This document shows, piece by piece, positions 48,285 through 57,169 of a stretch of 64,000 nucleotides of DNA. This DNA comes from Streptomyces decoyicus (GTDB lineage: Bacteria > Actinomycetota > Actinomycetes > Streptomycetales > Streptomycetaceae). How positions within the stretch are numbered: position 1 is the stretch's first letter; every line of letters starts with the position of its first letter. The stretch lies in NCBI RefSeq assembly GCF_019880305.1, contig NZ_CP082301.1, positions 3,782,001-3,846,000 on the forward strand. Reading direction: 5' to 3'. The notes beneath the pieces are model-generated. The model made no database searches, had not been told where the DNA came from, and saw nothing but the letters and a program-made list of their open reading frames with translations. The translations under genes were made by a program, and so were the position numbers.

Positions 48285-48836
48285 TTACTCGGCAGCCTCG
48301 GCGGGAGCCGGCGTACCGGCACCGCCCTGCTCGACCTTGCTGCGAAGCGCGTCCGCGGTGCGGACGAACTTCGTGAGCGGGGCCTGGAAGGTCGCCGCGG
48401 CCTTGGCCGTGGACGCCTTCATGCCACCCGCCAGCTTGGCGAGCAGAACCTCACGGGACTCGAGGTCCGCAAGCTTCTTGATCTCGTCGGCGGACAGCGC
48501 CTTGCCTTCAAGGACACCGCCCTTGATGACGAGAGCGGGGTTCTCCTTGGCGAAGTCACGAAGACCCTTCGCCGCCGTGACCGGGTCACCGGTCACGAAG
48601 GCGACAGCGGTCGAGCCCTTGAGGTGCTCGTCCAGCTGAATCCCGGCCTCCTTGGCCGCGATCTTGGTCAGCGTGTTCTTCACCACACGGTACTGAGCGT
48701 TCTCGCCGAGAGAACGACGCAGCTCCTTGAGCTGCGCCACAGTCAGTCCGGTGTAAGAAGTCACAACAGCTGCGTTGGAGTCACGGAGCTTCTCGGTGAT
48801 CTCCGCAACGGCTGCGTTCTTGTCAGACGTCGCCAT
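48285..48836 (-). CDS. rplJ: 50S ribosomal protein L10
   Basis: L10 anchors the L7/L12 stalk. The 183-aa product begins [19 protein letters not shown] at ATG 48834-48836, with GGAAGGAGG nine bases upstream, and has [18 protein letters not shown] and an Ala/Pro-rich tail. In other bacteria L10 represses its own mRNA through the leader; here the leader has a terminator-like hairpin. Confidence 0.97.
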   Translation of the reverse strand: MATSDKNAAVAEITEKLRDSNAAVVTSYTGLTVAQLKELRRSLGENAQYRVVKNTLTKIAAKEAGIQLDEHLKGSTAVAFVTGDPVTAAKGLRDFAKENPALVIKGGVLEGKALSADEIKKLADLESREVLLAKLAGGMKASTAKAAATFQAPLTKFVRTADALRSKVEQGGAGTPAPAEAAE

Positions 48837-48893
48837 GAGCCTCGGCCTCCTTCCGGGTGATGAGGACCGCGCAGAAGGGGCTGGGCAAAACAA

Positions 48894-48920
48894 ACGCCCC
48901 GGCGCAGGCGCACGGGGCGT
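48894..48920 (-). promoter_or_regulatory. Terminator-like attenuator in the rplJ leader
   Basis: A perfect 8-bp stem (ACGCCCCG with CGGGGCGT) is followed on the minus strand by a T-rich stretch, TTGTTTTG, a form rare elsewhere in this window. It ends about 58 bases before the rplJ start. It fits an L10-controlled attenuator. Confidence 0.55.
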
Positions 48921-49058
48921 ACTCGACCGGAACGGAGTCCGTCCGGGAGTTCATCCATACACACCTGCGCAGGCCGTCCGCAGCTAGCGGATCCTTCGGC
49001 CACCACACGTCCGGGACCGGACGCGCAGAGACAACCAGCGGTCTTTGGCTTCCGGGAA

Positions 49059-49088
49059 AAGATACGGGAGCGGGATGCGCTCATGCAA
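49059..49088 (-). promoter_or_regulatory. rplJL promoter
   Basis: TTGCAT (49083-49088) and TATCTT (49059-49064) are 18 bases apart on the minus strand, immediately after the lipoprotein terminator. Transcription would start near 49052. Confidence 0.55.
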
Positions 49089-49090
49089 AT

Positions 49091-49130
49091 CGGCGTGAGC
49101 GGGGGCATCGGAGCGCCCCCGCTCACGCCG
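49091..49130 (-). terminator. Terminator of the lipoprotein gene
   Basis: A perfect 16-bp stem (49091-49106 with 49115-49130) with an eight-base loop lies 21 bases past the stop at 49152. Confidence 0.75.
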
Positions 49131-49151
49131 TCACAGGCTCAGCGGTGCCGG

Positions 49152-49982
49152 TCAGGCGCCGGGCGCGGTCGCCGTCTGGCCCGCCGGCGGCGGGGCCACG
49201 TCGACCTTGGTGCCGTAGTCCGTGAAGAGCGCGGTGGAGTCGCTGGGCTGCTTGCCGCCGATCTTCTCCACCTTCTTGACCAGCAGGTTGTTGGCGTCGA
49301 TCCAGACGTCGAGCTGCTCGCTCTTCGCGCCGCCCTTCTCGAGCTGCTTGCGGAGCATGTCGCGGAGGTCCTTGCTGAGCTTGCCGCTCAGCTGGTCCAT
49401 CGTGACGGTGCCGCTGTAGTGCGTCGCCTGGACGCCGTTGACGTCCTCCTTGCCGACGGCCTTGGCCGTGCCCGAGGCGAGCAGCAGCTCGATCGGCTGG
49501 CTCGGGTTGGCGTTCTGGAGCACGTCCTGGAACAGGGTGCCGGAGCCGCCCAGCTGCTTCGACAGGGTGGCGTACGTGTACTTCATCCAGGGCTTGCCGC
49601 CCGCCCCCGGCATGGACGCGCCCATGTTCATGTACACGGCGTCCTGGGTGTAGATCGCCTTGATCGGCTTACCGGGGCTCCCCCCGCCGGACATGGTGTT
49701 CTCCACGTTCATCCGCATGCCCTGCGACCAGTCCAGCCCGCCCTTGCTGGTCTGCTTCACCTGGCCGTTGGGGGTGGTCGTGGTCGTGGAGCCGTCGATC
49801 TTCGCGGACTTCTTGCCCTCGGTCGCCGCCTGGGCCGCCTTCAGTGCGTCCGCCGGGCTCCCGCCCGCCGCGTCGCTGCTGCTCCCGCCACCGGACGACT
49901 TGCCGCCGTCGTTACAGGCGCTCAGGCCACCCACCAGAATCACGGCACCCGCCACGGCGGCGGCTATACGCGTGCTACGCAC
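49152..49982 (-). CDS. Lipoprotein between the L11 and L10 operons
   Basis: A 276-aa secreted lipoprotein with a signal peptide and lipobox LSAC, Cys23 being the lipidation site. A Gly/Ser-rich spacer follows. The domain (YTQDAVYMNMGA, PIELLLASGTAKAVGKED, DVWIDANNLLVKKVEKIG) resembles the LolA/LppX-LprG superfamily of lipid-handling lipoproteins, but I call that by general pattern only. It lies between rplA and rplJ with terminators on both sides and so is independently expressed. Confidence 0.88.
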   Translation of the reverse strand: MRSTRIAAAVAGAVILVGGLSACNDGGKSSGGGSSSDAAGGSPADALKAAQAATEGKKSAKIDGSTTTTTPNGQVKQTSKGGLDWSQGMRMNVENTMSGGGSPGKPIKAIYTQDAVYMNMGASMPGAGGKPWMKYTYATLSKQLGGSGTLFQDVLQNANPSQPIELLLASGTAKAVGKEDVNGVQATHYSGTVTMDQLSGKLSKDLRDMLRKQLEKGGAKSEQLDVWIDANNLLVKKVEKIGGKQPSDSTALFTDYGTKVDVAPPPAGQTATAPGA

Positions 49983-50051
49983 TTGAGGCTCCCCCTTAAA
50001 TCTTCTTTATGGACCTCGGGGCGACTGTAGTGCAGGCCACTGACCGCACAT

Positions 50052-50095
50052 GCGTCAGGCCCCGTCTCTCCACAGGGAGAAACGGGGCCTGACGC
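50052..50095 (-). terminator. Terminator of the rplK-rplA transcript
   Basis: A perfect 14-bp outer stem (50052-50065 with 50082-50095) encloses an inner TCTCC/GGGAGA pairing. It begins 35 bases past rplA. Confidence 0.75.
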
Positions 50096-50130
50096 GTGAA
50101 TCACGCGCTACGAGGCGTCGATCAGGGAGA

Positions 50131-50847
50131 TCAGACGGCCTCGTCCTCGACGAGGAGGTTGCGGGTGCGGTTGGCGTCCAGCGGGATGCCAGGGCCCATC
50201 GTGGTGGTGATGGTGGCCTTCTTGATGTAGCGGCCCTTGGCGGCGGACGGCTTGAGGCGGTTGATCTCCTCGAGCGCCGCGGCGTAGTTCTCCACCAGCT
50301 TGGTCTCGTCGAAGGAGACCTTGCCGATGATGAAGTGGAGGTTCGCGTGCTTGTCCACGCGGAACTCGATCTTGCCGCCCTTGATGTCGGTGACAGCCTT
50401 GGCGACATCCGGGGTGACGGTGCCGGTCTTCGGGTTCGGCATCAGACCACGCGGACCGAGCACGCGGCCGAGGCGGCCGACCTTGCCCATGAGGTCCGGG
50501 GTGGCGACGACGGCGTCGAAGTCCAGACGGCCCTTGGAGACCTCGTCGATCAGTTCGTCCGAGCCGACGATGTCGGCGCCGGCGGCTTCCGCGGCCGCAG
50601 CACGGTCACCGGTCGCGAAGACCAGGACCCGGGCGGTCTTACCGGTGCCGTGCGGGAGGTTCACGGTGCCACGGACCATCTGGTCGGCCTTGCGCGGGTC
50701 GACGCCCAGACGCATGGCAACCTCGACGGTCGCGTCGAACTTCACGGAGGTGGTGTCCTTGGCGAGACGGACGGCCTCGAGGGGGGCGTACACACGCTCC
50801 CGGTCGATCTTCGCGTCCGCGGTGCGAAGAGTCTTGCTGCGCTTCAC
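50131..50847 (-). CDS. rplA: 50S ribosomal protein L1
   Basis: L1 forms the mobile stalk at the E site. The 238-aa protein begins [20 protein letters not shown] and has [22 protein letters not shown]. In E. coli L1 represses the L11 operon. It follows rplK by 82 bases. Confidence 0.97.
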   Translation of the reverse strand: MKRSKTLRTADAKIDRERVYAPLEAVRLAKDTTSVKFDATVEVAMRLGVDPRKADQMVRGTVNLPHGTGKTARVLVFATGDRAAAAEAAGADIVGSDELIDEVSKGRLDFDAVVATPDLMGKVGRLGRVLGPRGLMPNPKTGTVTPDVAKAVTDIKGGKIEFRVDKHANLHFIIGKVSFDETKLVENYAAALEEINRLKPSAAKGRYIKKATITTTMGPGIPLDANRTRNLLVEDEAV

Positions 50848-50929
50848 TTCTGCTCCTGATGCAGTGGGGTGGAGTCGTGGTGCGGACCAGCGCCTGGTCC
50901 TGCCACGGTGGTGCCAGTGGGGCTGGGGA

Positions 50930-51364
50930 TCAGCCCTCGACCGTGATGCCCATGGAACGGGCGGTGCCGGCGATGATCTTCTCGGCGGCGTCCAGGTCGT
51001 TGGCGTTCAGGTCGGGCATCTTGGTCGTGGCGATGTCACGGACCTGGTCGCGCGTGATCTTGGCGACCTTGGTCTTGTGCGGCTCGCCGGAGCCCTTCTC
51101 CACGCCCGCGGCCTTCAGGATGAGCTTCGCGGCCGGCGGGGTCTTGGTGATGAAGGTGAAGGAGCGGTCTTCGTAGACCGTGATCTCCACCGGCACGACC
51201 ATGCCACGCTGCGACTCGGTCGCGGCGTTGTAGGCCTTGCAGAACTCCATGATGTTGACGCCGTGCTGGCCCAGCGCGGGGCCGACCGGCGGAGCCGGGT
51301 TTGCGGCGCCGGCGCTGATCTGGAGCTTGATAAGCCCCGTGACCTTCTTCTTCTTGGGAGGCAT
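50930..51364 (-). CDS. rplK: 50S ribosomal protein L11
   Basis: L11 binds the GTPase-associated centre and is the thiostrepton target partner. The 144-aa protein has the N-terminal proline loop [14 protein letters not shown] and the C-terminal rRNA-binding domain. The loop prolines where thiostrepton resistance arises are intact. It follows a terminator and candidate promoter. Confidence 0.97.
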
Positions 51365-51401
51365 GCTCTCTCCGGGTCCTAGTGAGAGGTGTTTCGCCGA
51401 T

Positions 51402-51421
51402 CCATCCGGTCATCCGGATGG
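51402..51421 (-). promoter_or_regulatory. Hairpin in the rplK leader
   Basis: A perfect 8-bp stem (CCATCCGG with CCGGATGG) with a TCAT loop lies about 40 bases before the rplK start. It may be part of a leader regulatory site for L1; that is inference. Confidence 0.35.
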
Positions 51422-51435
51422 AGGCATACCGCACA

Positions 51436-51463
51436 ACGATAACGGGTATAGTCGCGCGGCCAA
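51436..51463 (-). promoter_or_regulatory. Candidate rplK promoter
   Basis: TTGGCC (51458-51463) and TATCGT (51436-51441) are 16 bases apart on the minus strand, just after the nusG terminator. Confidence 0.4.
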
Positions 51464-51471
51464 AAACCGAG

Positions 51472-51504
51472 CAGGTCAGACCGGCTGTGAGCCCGTCTGA
51501 CCTG
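51472..51504 (-). terminator. Intrinsic terminator after nusG
   Basis: A perfect 10-bp stem (51472-51481 with 51495-51504) is followed on the minus strand by CTCGGTTTTT, a true T-tract. It lies 28 bases past nusG. Confidence 0.7.
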
Positions 51505-51532
51505 GTCGATTTGGCTGGTGGTCCGGAAGAAC

Positions 51533-52399
51533 CTAGTTCTTCTGGATCTGGTCGAAGCTGAGCTCGACCGGGGTCTCGCGACCGAAGATCTCGACGAGGC
51601 CCTTGACCTTCTTCGAGTCGGCGTTGATCTCGTTGATCGTCGCCTGCAGCGTCGCGAACGGGCCGTCGGTGACGGTGACGGAGTCGCCCACCTCGAAGTC
51701 CAGCACCTGGACCTCGACCTTGCGGGACGGCGCCGGCTTGCCCTCGGCCGCGGCGGCCTCCTTGGCGGCCTTCTCCTCGGCCTCCGGGGCGAGCATCTTG
51801 ACGATCTCGTCCAGCGTCAGCGGGTAGGGGTCGTAGGCGTTGCCGACGAAGCCGGTGACGCCCGGGGTGTTGCGGACGACGCCCCAGGACTCGTTCGTCA
51901 GATCCATGCGCACGAGCACGTAGCCCGGGAGCTTGTTCTGGCGGATGGTCTTGCGCTCGCCGTTCTTGATCTGCGCGACCTCTTCCTGCGGCACCTCGGC
52001 CTGGAAGATGAAGTCCTCGACGTTCAGCGAGACGGCGCGCTGCTCGAGGTTGGTCTTCACGCGGTTCTCGTAGCCCGCGTAGGTGTGGATGACGTACCAC
52101 TCACCGGGGAGGCCACGGAGTTCGTCGCGGAGGGCGGCCACCGGGTCGACCGGCTCCTGCTCCTCGTCCTCGGCGACCTCTGCGGCGGCCTCGGCATCTT
52201 CGTCGACGTGTACCGCGGCCTCTTCGGCGGGCTCGCCGGCGGCAGCGTCCTCGGCGTCGAGCTCATCGACCTCGTCGACGGCCTCGACGATCTCAAGCGC
52301 GGTGTCGTCGCCCTCGACCTCGGCCGAGGCAGCCGCGTCAACGTCGGCCGCTGCCGTCTCGGCGGAGTCGGCGGCGTCGTTCAGGTTCGGGTCAGACAC
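51533..52399 (-). CDS. nusG: Transcription termination/antitermination factor NusG
   Basis: NusG binds RNA polymerase and links it to Rho or the ribosome. The 288-aa protein starts at GTG 52397-52399. Its first 98 residues are a low-complexity acidic Ala/Glu/Asp region typical of streptomycete NusG. The NGN domain begins near [19 protein letters not shown] (99 on), an Ala/Glu-rich linker spans about 204-225, and the KOW motif lies at about 235-262 ([17 protein letters not shown]). It follows secE. Confidence 0.97.
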   Translation of the reverse strand: MSDPNLNDAADSAETAAADVDAAASAEVEGDDTALEIVEAVDEVDELDAEDAAAGEPAEEAAVHVDEDAEAAAEVAEDEEQEPVDPVAALRDELRGLPGEWYVIHTYAGYENRVKTNLEQRAVSLNVEDFIFQAEVPQEEVAQIKNGERKTIRQNKLPGYVLVRMDLTNESWGVVRNTPGVTGFVGNAYDPYPLTLDEIVKMLAPEAEEKAAKEAAAAEGKPAPSRKVEVQVLDFEVGDSVTVTDGPFATLQATINEINADSKKVKGLVEIFGRETPVELSFDQIQKN

Positions 52400-52472
52400 G
52401 GTGGCTGCTTCTTCCTGGCTTCAAGGGGTTGAACATGCGAAATGGGCGCCCGCTGAGGCGCCCTCCGCGGGA

Positions 52473-52769
52473 TCAGCCGAAGACGTACCCGACGACTCGG
52501 TTGATTCCCAAGTCAATCACGGTTACGAGACCGATGATGATGACAACGAAGACGATCACCACGCTGGTGTACGTCGACAGCTGGCTACGCGTGGGCCAGA
52601 CGACCTTGCGGAGTTCCGCCACGACCTGGCGGTAGAAGAGCGCGAGACGCGCGAAGGGGCCCTTCTTGCCGCGCTTGCCGCCGCGGCGGGGCTTCTTCTG
52701 GGATTCCGCCGCTTCGTCCTCGGAACGACCGCGCTCAGGCATGTCGATGGAGCCCAGGGCGTCCGTCAC
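52473..52769 (-). CDS. secE: Protein translocase subunit SecE
   Basis: SecE clamps the SecY channel. The 98-aa single-TM form starts at GTG 52767-52769, has a Lys/Arg-rich cytoplasmic region, the conserved VVAELRKVVWPTR amphipathic motif at 49-61 and one membrane segment at about 67-88. It lies between tRNA-Trp and nusG. Confidence 0.96.
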   Translation of the reverse strand: MTDALGSIDMPERGRSEDEAAESQKKPRRGGKRGKKGPFARLALFYRQVVAELRKVVWPTRSQLSTYTSVVIVFVVIIIGLVTVIDLGINRVVGYVFG

Positions 52770-52876
52770 TCGTCCTCACCTGAATCCGGGTCGTGGCCGT
52801 GCCGCGCCCGGTTGAGCCGCACGGCGGTGCATTTCATACGTACGCGTGCACGCACTGCGGTGGAGAGTGCGTGTAG

Positions 52877-52949
52877 CAGGGCCGGAGGGACTTGAACCCC
52901 CAACCGCTGGTTTTGGAGACCAGTGCTCTACCAATTGAGCTACGACCCT
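52877..52949 (-). tRNA. trpT: tRNA-Trp (CCA)
   Basis: The 73-base cloverleaf has acceptor AGGGTCG/CGGCCCT, anticodon loop CTCCAAA with anticodon CCA between CTGGT and ACCAG, and a T-loop TTCAAGT. The discriminator is G, as expected for tRNA-Trp. The 3' CCA is not encoded. It sits directly upstream of secE, an order I recall from other actinobacteria. Confidence 0.97.
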
Positions 52950-52962
52950 TTGTGGTTCCCCC

Positions 52963-52991
52963 AACCTACCGCATGCGGCCGACTGCATTAA
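52963..52991 (-). promoter_or_regulatory. Candidate tRNA-Trp promoter
   Basis: TTAATG (52986-52991) and TAGGTT (52963-52968) are 17 bases apart on the minus strand. The start would fall just before the mature tRNA. Confidence 0.3.
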
Positions 52992-53124
52992 GTGCGTGCG
53001 CCGCGGCGACCTGTTAGGAGCCAACGGTCAGCGAGTGTACGTGTTTCGGGGCCGGGCGTCGAACAGGATCCCCCCGGGTGGTGCCCGCAAACCCGTGTAC
53101 CGGGCTCCTCGGAGGTCTGCAACG

Positions 53125-53136
53125 ATGCATATATGA
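53125..53136 (+). CDS. Three-codon ORF (Met-His-Ile-stop) overlapping the aminotransferase start
   Basis: ATG CAT ATA TGA at 53125-53136 has GGAGGT eight bases upstream, the ideal spacing. Its TGA overlaps the aminotransferase ATG (53133-53135) as ATGA. The main ATG itself is 16 bases from that ribosome-binding site, too far for efficient direct initiation. This suggests termination-reinitiation coupling, but it could be coincidence. Confidence 0.3.
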   Translation: MHI

Positions 53137-54368
53137 GCGCTGCAACCCCTTCCGCATCGTCCCCCACCGACCGCCGGGTTTCGGCCCGCGTCGGTTCGAT
53201 CTCCGAGTCCGCGACCCTTGCCGTCGACGCCAAGGCGAAGGCACTCAAGGCCGCCGGACGCCCGGTGATCGGCTTCGGCGCCGGTGAGCCCGACTTCCCC
53301 ACGCCCGACTACATCGTCGAGGCGGCGATCGAGGCCTGCCGCAACCCGAAGTACCACCGCTACACCCCGGCCGGCGGTCTCCCCGAGCTCAAGACCGCGA
53401 TCGCCGTGAAGACGCTGCGCGACTCCGGCTACGAGATCGAGGCCGCGAACGTCCTGGTGACGAACGGGGGCAAGCAGGCCATCTACGAGGCGTTCGCGGC
53501 GATCCTCGACCCGGGCGACGAGGTCATCGTCCCGGCGCCGTACTGGACCACCTACCCCGAGTCGATCCGGCTCGCGGGCGGTGTGCCGGTCGATGTGGTC
53601 GCCGACGAGACCACCGGCTACCGCGTGACCGTCGAGCAGCTGGAGGCGGCCCGTACGGACCGCACCAAGGTGCTGCTCTTCGTGTCGCCGTCGAACCCGA
53701 CCGGTGCGGTCTACACTCGTGAGCAGGTCGAGGCGGTAGGCCGCTGGGCCGCCGGGCACGGCCTGTGGGTGCTCACCGACGAGATCTACGAGCACCTGGT
53801 CTACGGCGACGCCGAGTTCTCGTCGCTGCCGGTGGTCGTGCCCGAGCTGCGCGACAAGTGCATCATCGTCAACGGCGTGGCGAAGACGTACGCCATGACC
53901 GGCTGGCGGGTGGGCTGGGCGATCGGCCCCAAGGACGTCATCAAGGCCGCCGCGAACCTCCAGTCGCACGCCACGTCCAATGTTTCCAACGTCGCGCAGG
54001 CCGCGGCCATCGCGGCGGTCTCCGGCGATCTGACGGCCGTCGAGGAGATGAAGGTCGCCTTCGACCGCCGCCGTCGCACCATCGTGCGGATGCTCAACGA
54101 GATCGACGGCGTGCTGTGCCCGGAGCCGGAGGGCGCGTTCTACGCGTACCCGTCGGTCAAGGAGCTCCTGGGCAAGGAGATCCGCGGCAAGCGCCCGCAG
54201 AGCAGCGTCGAGCTGGCCGAGCTGATCCTGGAGGAGGCGGAGGTCGCCGTCGTCCCGGGCGAGGCCTTCGGCACCCCCGGCTACCTGCGGCTTTCGTACG
54301 CGCTGGGCGACGAGGACCTCGTCGAGGGCGTGTCGCGCCTCCAGAAGCTGCTGGCCGAGGCGAAGTGA
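53133..54368 (+). CDS. aspC: Pyridoxal-phosphate aspartate aminotransferase (class I)
   Basis: The enzyme moves amino groups between aspartate and 2-oxoglutarate. The 411-aa class I protein has the family motifs [41 protein letters not shown] and the PLP-lysine stretch [15 protein letters not shown] with Lys251 and Arg259. The start is at the ATG that gives [20 protein letters not shown]. It is on the strand opposite to its r-protein neighbours, an exception inside the tRNA-Trp/rpmG block. Related class I enzymes (prephenate, arogenate) cannot be fully excluded. Confidence 0.9.
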   Translation: MSAATPSASSPTDRRVSARVGSISESATLAVDAKAKALKAAGRPVIGFGAGEPDFPTPDYIVEAAIEACRNPKYHRYTPAGGLPELKTAIAVKTLRDSGYEIEAANVLVTNGGKQAIYEAFAAILDPGDEVIVPAPYWTTYPESIRLAGGVPVDVVADETTGYRVTVEQLEAARTDRTKVLLFVSPSNPTGAVYTREQVEAVGRWAAGHGLWVLTDEIYEHLVYGDAEFSSLPVVVPELRDKCIIVNGVAKTYAMTGWRVGWAIGPKDVIKAAANLQSHATSNVSNVAQAAAIAAVSGDLTAVEEMKVAFDRRRRTIVRMLNEIDGVLCPEPEGAFYAYPSVKELLGKEIRGKRPQSSVELAELILEEAEVAVVPGEAFGTPGYLRLSYALGDEDLVEGVSRLQKLLAEAK

Positions 54369-54372
54369 CCAA

Positions 54373-54400
54373 GACCACCTGCGGAAAGCCGTAGGTGGTC
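54373..54400 (+). terminator. Terminator after aspC
   Basis: A perfect 8-bp stem (54373-54380 with 54393-54400) starts four bases past the stop. Confidence 0.6.
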
Positions 54401-54507
54401 GCGCAGCGGGCGTCCGGAGCCTTCCGGGCGCCCGTTCGCGCGTTCCCCCGGACCCCCCTTCGGGAAAGGCCTACCGGCGCACCGCCCCGATACGGCAAGA
54501 TCTTGGG

Positions 54508-55551
54508 ATGGAGAGCGTTCGTGCCCGCGGCGGAGCCGCACTTCGAGACCTGCGCCGATTGCCGAAGGCCCATCTGCACCTGCACTTCACCGGGTCGATG
54601 CGGTCCACGACCCTGCTGGAGCTGGCCGACAAGTACGGCGTCCATCTGCCGGAGGCGCTGCGGAGCGGGGAGCCGCCCCAGCTGAGAGCCACGGACGAGC
54701 GCGGCTGGTTCCGCTTCCAGCGGCTCTACGACATCGCGCGGTCATGTCTGCGGGAACCCGAGGACATCCGGCGGCTGGTGCGCGAGGCCGCCGAGGAGGA
54801 CGTCCGCGACGGATCGCGCTGGCTGGAGATCCAGGTCGACCCGACCTCGTACGCGCCGAGGCTGGGCGGGCTGATCCCGGCCCTGGAGATCATCCTGGAC
54901 GCGGTGCACAGCGCCTCCCGTGACACCGGGCTCGGCATCCGCGTCGTGGTCGCCGCGAACCGTATGAAGCACCCGCTGGACGCCCGCACGCTGGCGCGTC
55001 TGGCGGTGCGCTACGCCGACCGGGGCGTGGTCGGTTTCGGGCTCTCCAACGACGAACGCCGGGGTTTCGCCCGGGACTTCGACCGCGCCTTCGCCATCGC
55101 CCGGGAGGGCGGCCTGCTGGCGGCGCCGCACGGCGGAGAGCTGTCGGGCCCGGCGAGCGTCCGGGACTGCCTGGACGATCTGCACGCCGGCCGGGTGGGG
55201 CACGGCGTACGGGCCGCGGAGGACCCCGTGCTGCTGAGCCGGCTGGCCTCGCGCGGGGTGACCTGCGAGGTGTGCCCGGCGTCGAATGTGGCGCTGGGGG
55301 TCTACGAGAAGCCGGAGGACGTACCGCTGCGGACGCTCTTCGACGCGGGCGTGCCGATGGCGCTGGGCGCGGACGATCCGCTGCTGTTCGGCTCGCGGCT
55401 GGCCGCGCAGTACGAGATCGCCCGCACCGCGCACGGCTTCACGGACGCCGAACTGGCCGAGCTGGCCCGGCAGTCGGTCCGCGGCTCGCGCGCCCCGCAG
55501 GACGAGCAGCAGCGGCTGCTGACGGAGATCGACGCCTGGCTGGCCGCGTAG
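54508..55551 (+). CDS. add: Adenosine deaminase
   Basis: The 347-aa amidohydrolase-fold enzyme converts adenosine to inosine. HLHLHFTGS at 22-30 gives zinc ligands His24 and His26. The catalytic PHGGELSG, then VGHGVRAAEDP and LGADDPLLFG follow in the normal order. The residue before the ligands is His rather than the usual Glu of V-E-L-H. The start ATG has only a weak GGG upstream. It could prefer adenine or another purine, but adenosine is the most likely substrate. Confidence 0.88.
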   Translation: MESVRARGGAALRDLRRLPKAHLHLHFTGSMRSTTLLELADKYGVHLPEALRSGEPPQLRATDERGWFRFQRLYDIARSCLREPEDIRRLVREAAEEDVRDGSRWLEIQVDPTSYAPRLGGLIPALEIILDAVHSASRDTGLGIRVVVAANRMKHPLDARTLARLAVRYADRGVVGFGLSNDERRGFARDFDRAFAIAREGGLLAAPHGGELSGPASVRDCLDDLHAGRVGHGVRAAEDPVLLSRLASRGVTCEVCPASNVALGVYEKPEDVPLRTLFDAGVPMALGADDPLLFGSRLAAQYEIARTAHGFTDAELAELARQSVRGSRAPQDEQQRLLTEIDAWLAA

Positions 55552-55616
55552 CGCCTCCGTGGAGGCTGCCGGGGCTGCGGTAGACCAGGGCCGGGGAGGC
55601 CCAGGGGGTGTCTCCC

Positions 55617-56672
55617 CTAGAGGCTGACGCCGACCGTGACGGGTTCGTTGACGAGCGTGACGCCGAAGGCCGCGTGGACGCCGTCGCGGACCTCACGGGC
55701 CAGTGCGAGCAGGTCCTCGGTGGTGGCCTTGCCGCGGTTGGTGAGCGCGAGGGTGTGCTTGGTGGAGATGCGGGCCGGGCCGCTGCCGTAGCCCTTGGTG
55801 AAGCCTGCCCGGTCGATGAGCCAGGCCGCGGAGGTCTTCACCAGGCCCTCGCCGGCCGGGAAGGCGGGCGGGGCGACGTCGGGGCCGAGGCGGTCCTGGA
55901 CGCGCCGGAGGAAGGCGTCGTGCTCGGCGTCGGTGAGGATCGGGTTGGTGAAGAACGAGCCGGCCGACCAGGTGTCGTGGTCCGCGGGGTCGAGCACCAT
56001 GCCCTTGCCGGCGCGCAGCGCCAGAACGGTCTCCCTGGCGACGGCGGCCGGGACCCGGTCTCCTGCCTCGACACCGAGGGCGCGGGCGGTCTCGGGGTAC
56101 TTCAGGGGCGCGGAGAGGCCACCGGCGTCCTCCAGGGCGAAGCGCACCCGCAGCACCACGAACCGGTCGGGGTGCTGCTTGAAGCGGCTGTGGCGGTAGG
56201 AGAAGCCGCACTCCTCGTTGGGGAGGGTGACGGTCTCGCCGGCGCGGCGGTCGTATGCGACGACCTCGGTGATCGTGGCGGAGACCTCCTGGCCGTACGC
56301 GCCCACGTTCTGGATCGGGGTGGCGCCCGCCGAGCCGGGGATGCCGGCCAGGCACTCCACGCCGGCCAGTCCGGCCTCGACCGTACGGGCGACCGCGTCG
56401 GACCAGTTCTCGCCCGCGGCGAGCGTGAGGTCCGTGCCGTCGAGGGCGAAGCCGCGGGTGGCGATGCGCAGGGCCGTGCCGTCGAAGCCCTTGTCGCCGA
56501 TGACGAGATTGCTGCCGCCACCGATGATCAGCAACGGGGTCCCGGCCTCGTCGGCCGCACGGACCGCCGCGATGACCTCGTCATCGGTGGTGGCCGTGAC
56601 GAGGCGGGTTGCCGGGCCGCCGAGGCGGAAGGTGGTCAGCGGGGCGAGGGGCGCGTCGTGGAGTTCCTGCAC
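55617..56672 (-). CDS. murB: UDP-N-acetylmuramate dehydrogenase
   Basis: MurB reduces UDP-GlcNAc-enolpyruvate to UDP-MurNAc using FAD and NADPH. The 351-aa protein has TTFRLGGPA, the FAD-binding IIGGGSNLVIGDKGF, the GIPGSAGATPIQNVGAYGQE core and the type I Tyr-bearing CGFSYRHSRFK. It lies 61 bases from the HadB-like gene on the same strand and is convergent with add. Confidence 0.96.
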   Translation of the reverse strand: MQELHDAPLAPLTTFRLGGPATRLVTATTDDEVIAAVRAADEAGTPLLIIGGGSNLVIGDKGFDGTALRIATRGFALDGTDLTLAAGENWSDAVARTVEAGLAGVECLAGIPGSAGATPIQNVGAYGQEVSATITEVVAYDRRAGETVTLPNEECGFSYRHSRFKQHPDRFVVLRVRFALEDAGGLSAPLKYPETARALGVEAGDRVPAAVARETVLALRAGKGMVLDPADHDTWSAGSFFTNPILTDAEHDAFLRRVQDRLGPDVAPPAFPAGEGLVKTSAAWLIDRAGFTKGYGSGPARISTKHTLALTNRGKATTEDLLALAREVRDGVHAAFGVTLVNEPVTVGVSL

Positions 56673-56733
56673 GCGCCCAAGGGTACGGGGGCGGTCCGGC
56701 AGCGCTCGGCCGGCCGCCCCCGAAAGGAGTGGT

Positions 56734-57168
56734 TCAGGCGAGGCGGACCACGGCGCGGGACATGCCCAGCACCTTCTGGCCTGCGCTCATCGCGGTGAGG
56801 TCGACGCGGACCGTACGGTCGTCGTCGTCCAGCTTGGCGGCGACCTTGGCGCTGACCTCGATCAGCGCACCGGTCTCGTCGTCGGGGACGACGACGGGCT
56901 TGGTGAAACGCACGCCGTACTCGGCGACCGCACCCGGGTCGCCGGCCCAGTCGGTGACCACCCGGATCGCCTCGGCCATGGTGAACATGCCGTGGGCGAT
57001 GACGTCCGGCAGCCCGACCTCCTTGGCGAACTTCTCGTTCCAGTGGATCGGGTTGAAGTCGCCGGAGGCGCCCGCGTACTGGACGAGCGTGGCGCGGCTC
57101 ACGGGGAAGGTCTGCGCCGGGAGTTCCGTGCCGGCCTCGACCTCGTCGTAGGAAATCTTGGCGGTCAT
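56734..57168 (-). CDS. MaoC-like dehydratase, HadB-like catalytic subunit
   Basis: A 144-aa hotdog protein with the catalytic pair Asp37 and His42 in GASGDFNPIHWNEKFA, at the same spacing as mycobacterial HadB. It starts one base after the HadA-like gene, so the two probably form a heterodimer. In mycobacteria the pair dehydrates 3-hydroxyacyl-ACP in mycolate synthesis. Streptomyces has no mycolates, so the role is probably general FAS II or unknown. Confidence 0.85.
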   Translation of the reverse strand: MTAKISYDEVEAGTELPAQTFPVSRATLVQYAGASGDFNPIHWNEKFAKEVGLPDVIAHGMFTMAEAIRVVTDWAGDPGAVAEYGVRFTKPVVVPDDETGALIEVSAKVAAKLDDDDRTVRVDLTAMSAGQKVLGMSRAVVRLA

Positions 57169-57169
57169 C

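Larger units (their letters stand above)
48837..49151 (-). other. 315-base rplJ upstream region
   Basis: It contains, in transcription order, the lipoprotein terminator (49091-49130), the rplJ promoter (49059-49088) and a leader of about 215 bases ending with the hairpin at 48894-48920. No ORF is convincing. Confidence 0.65.

Noticed and set aside
55593..55617. A terminator between add and murB
   Set aside because: Only a 6-bp GGGGAG/CTCCCC stem with a long loop is visible, too weak to call.
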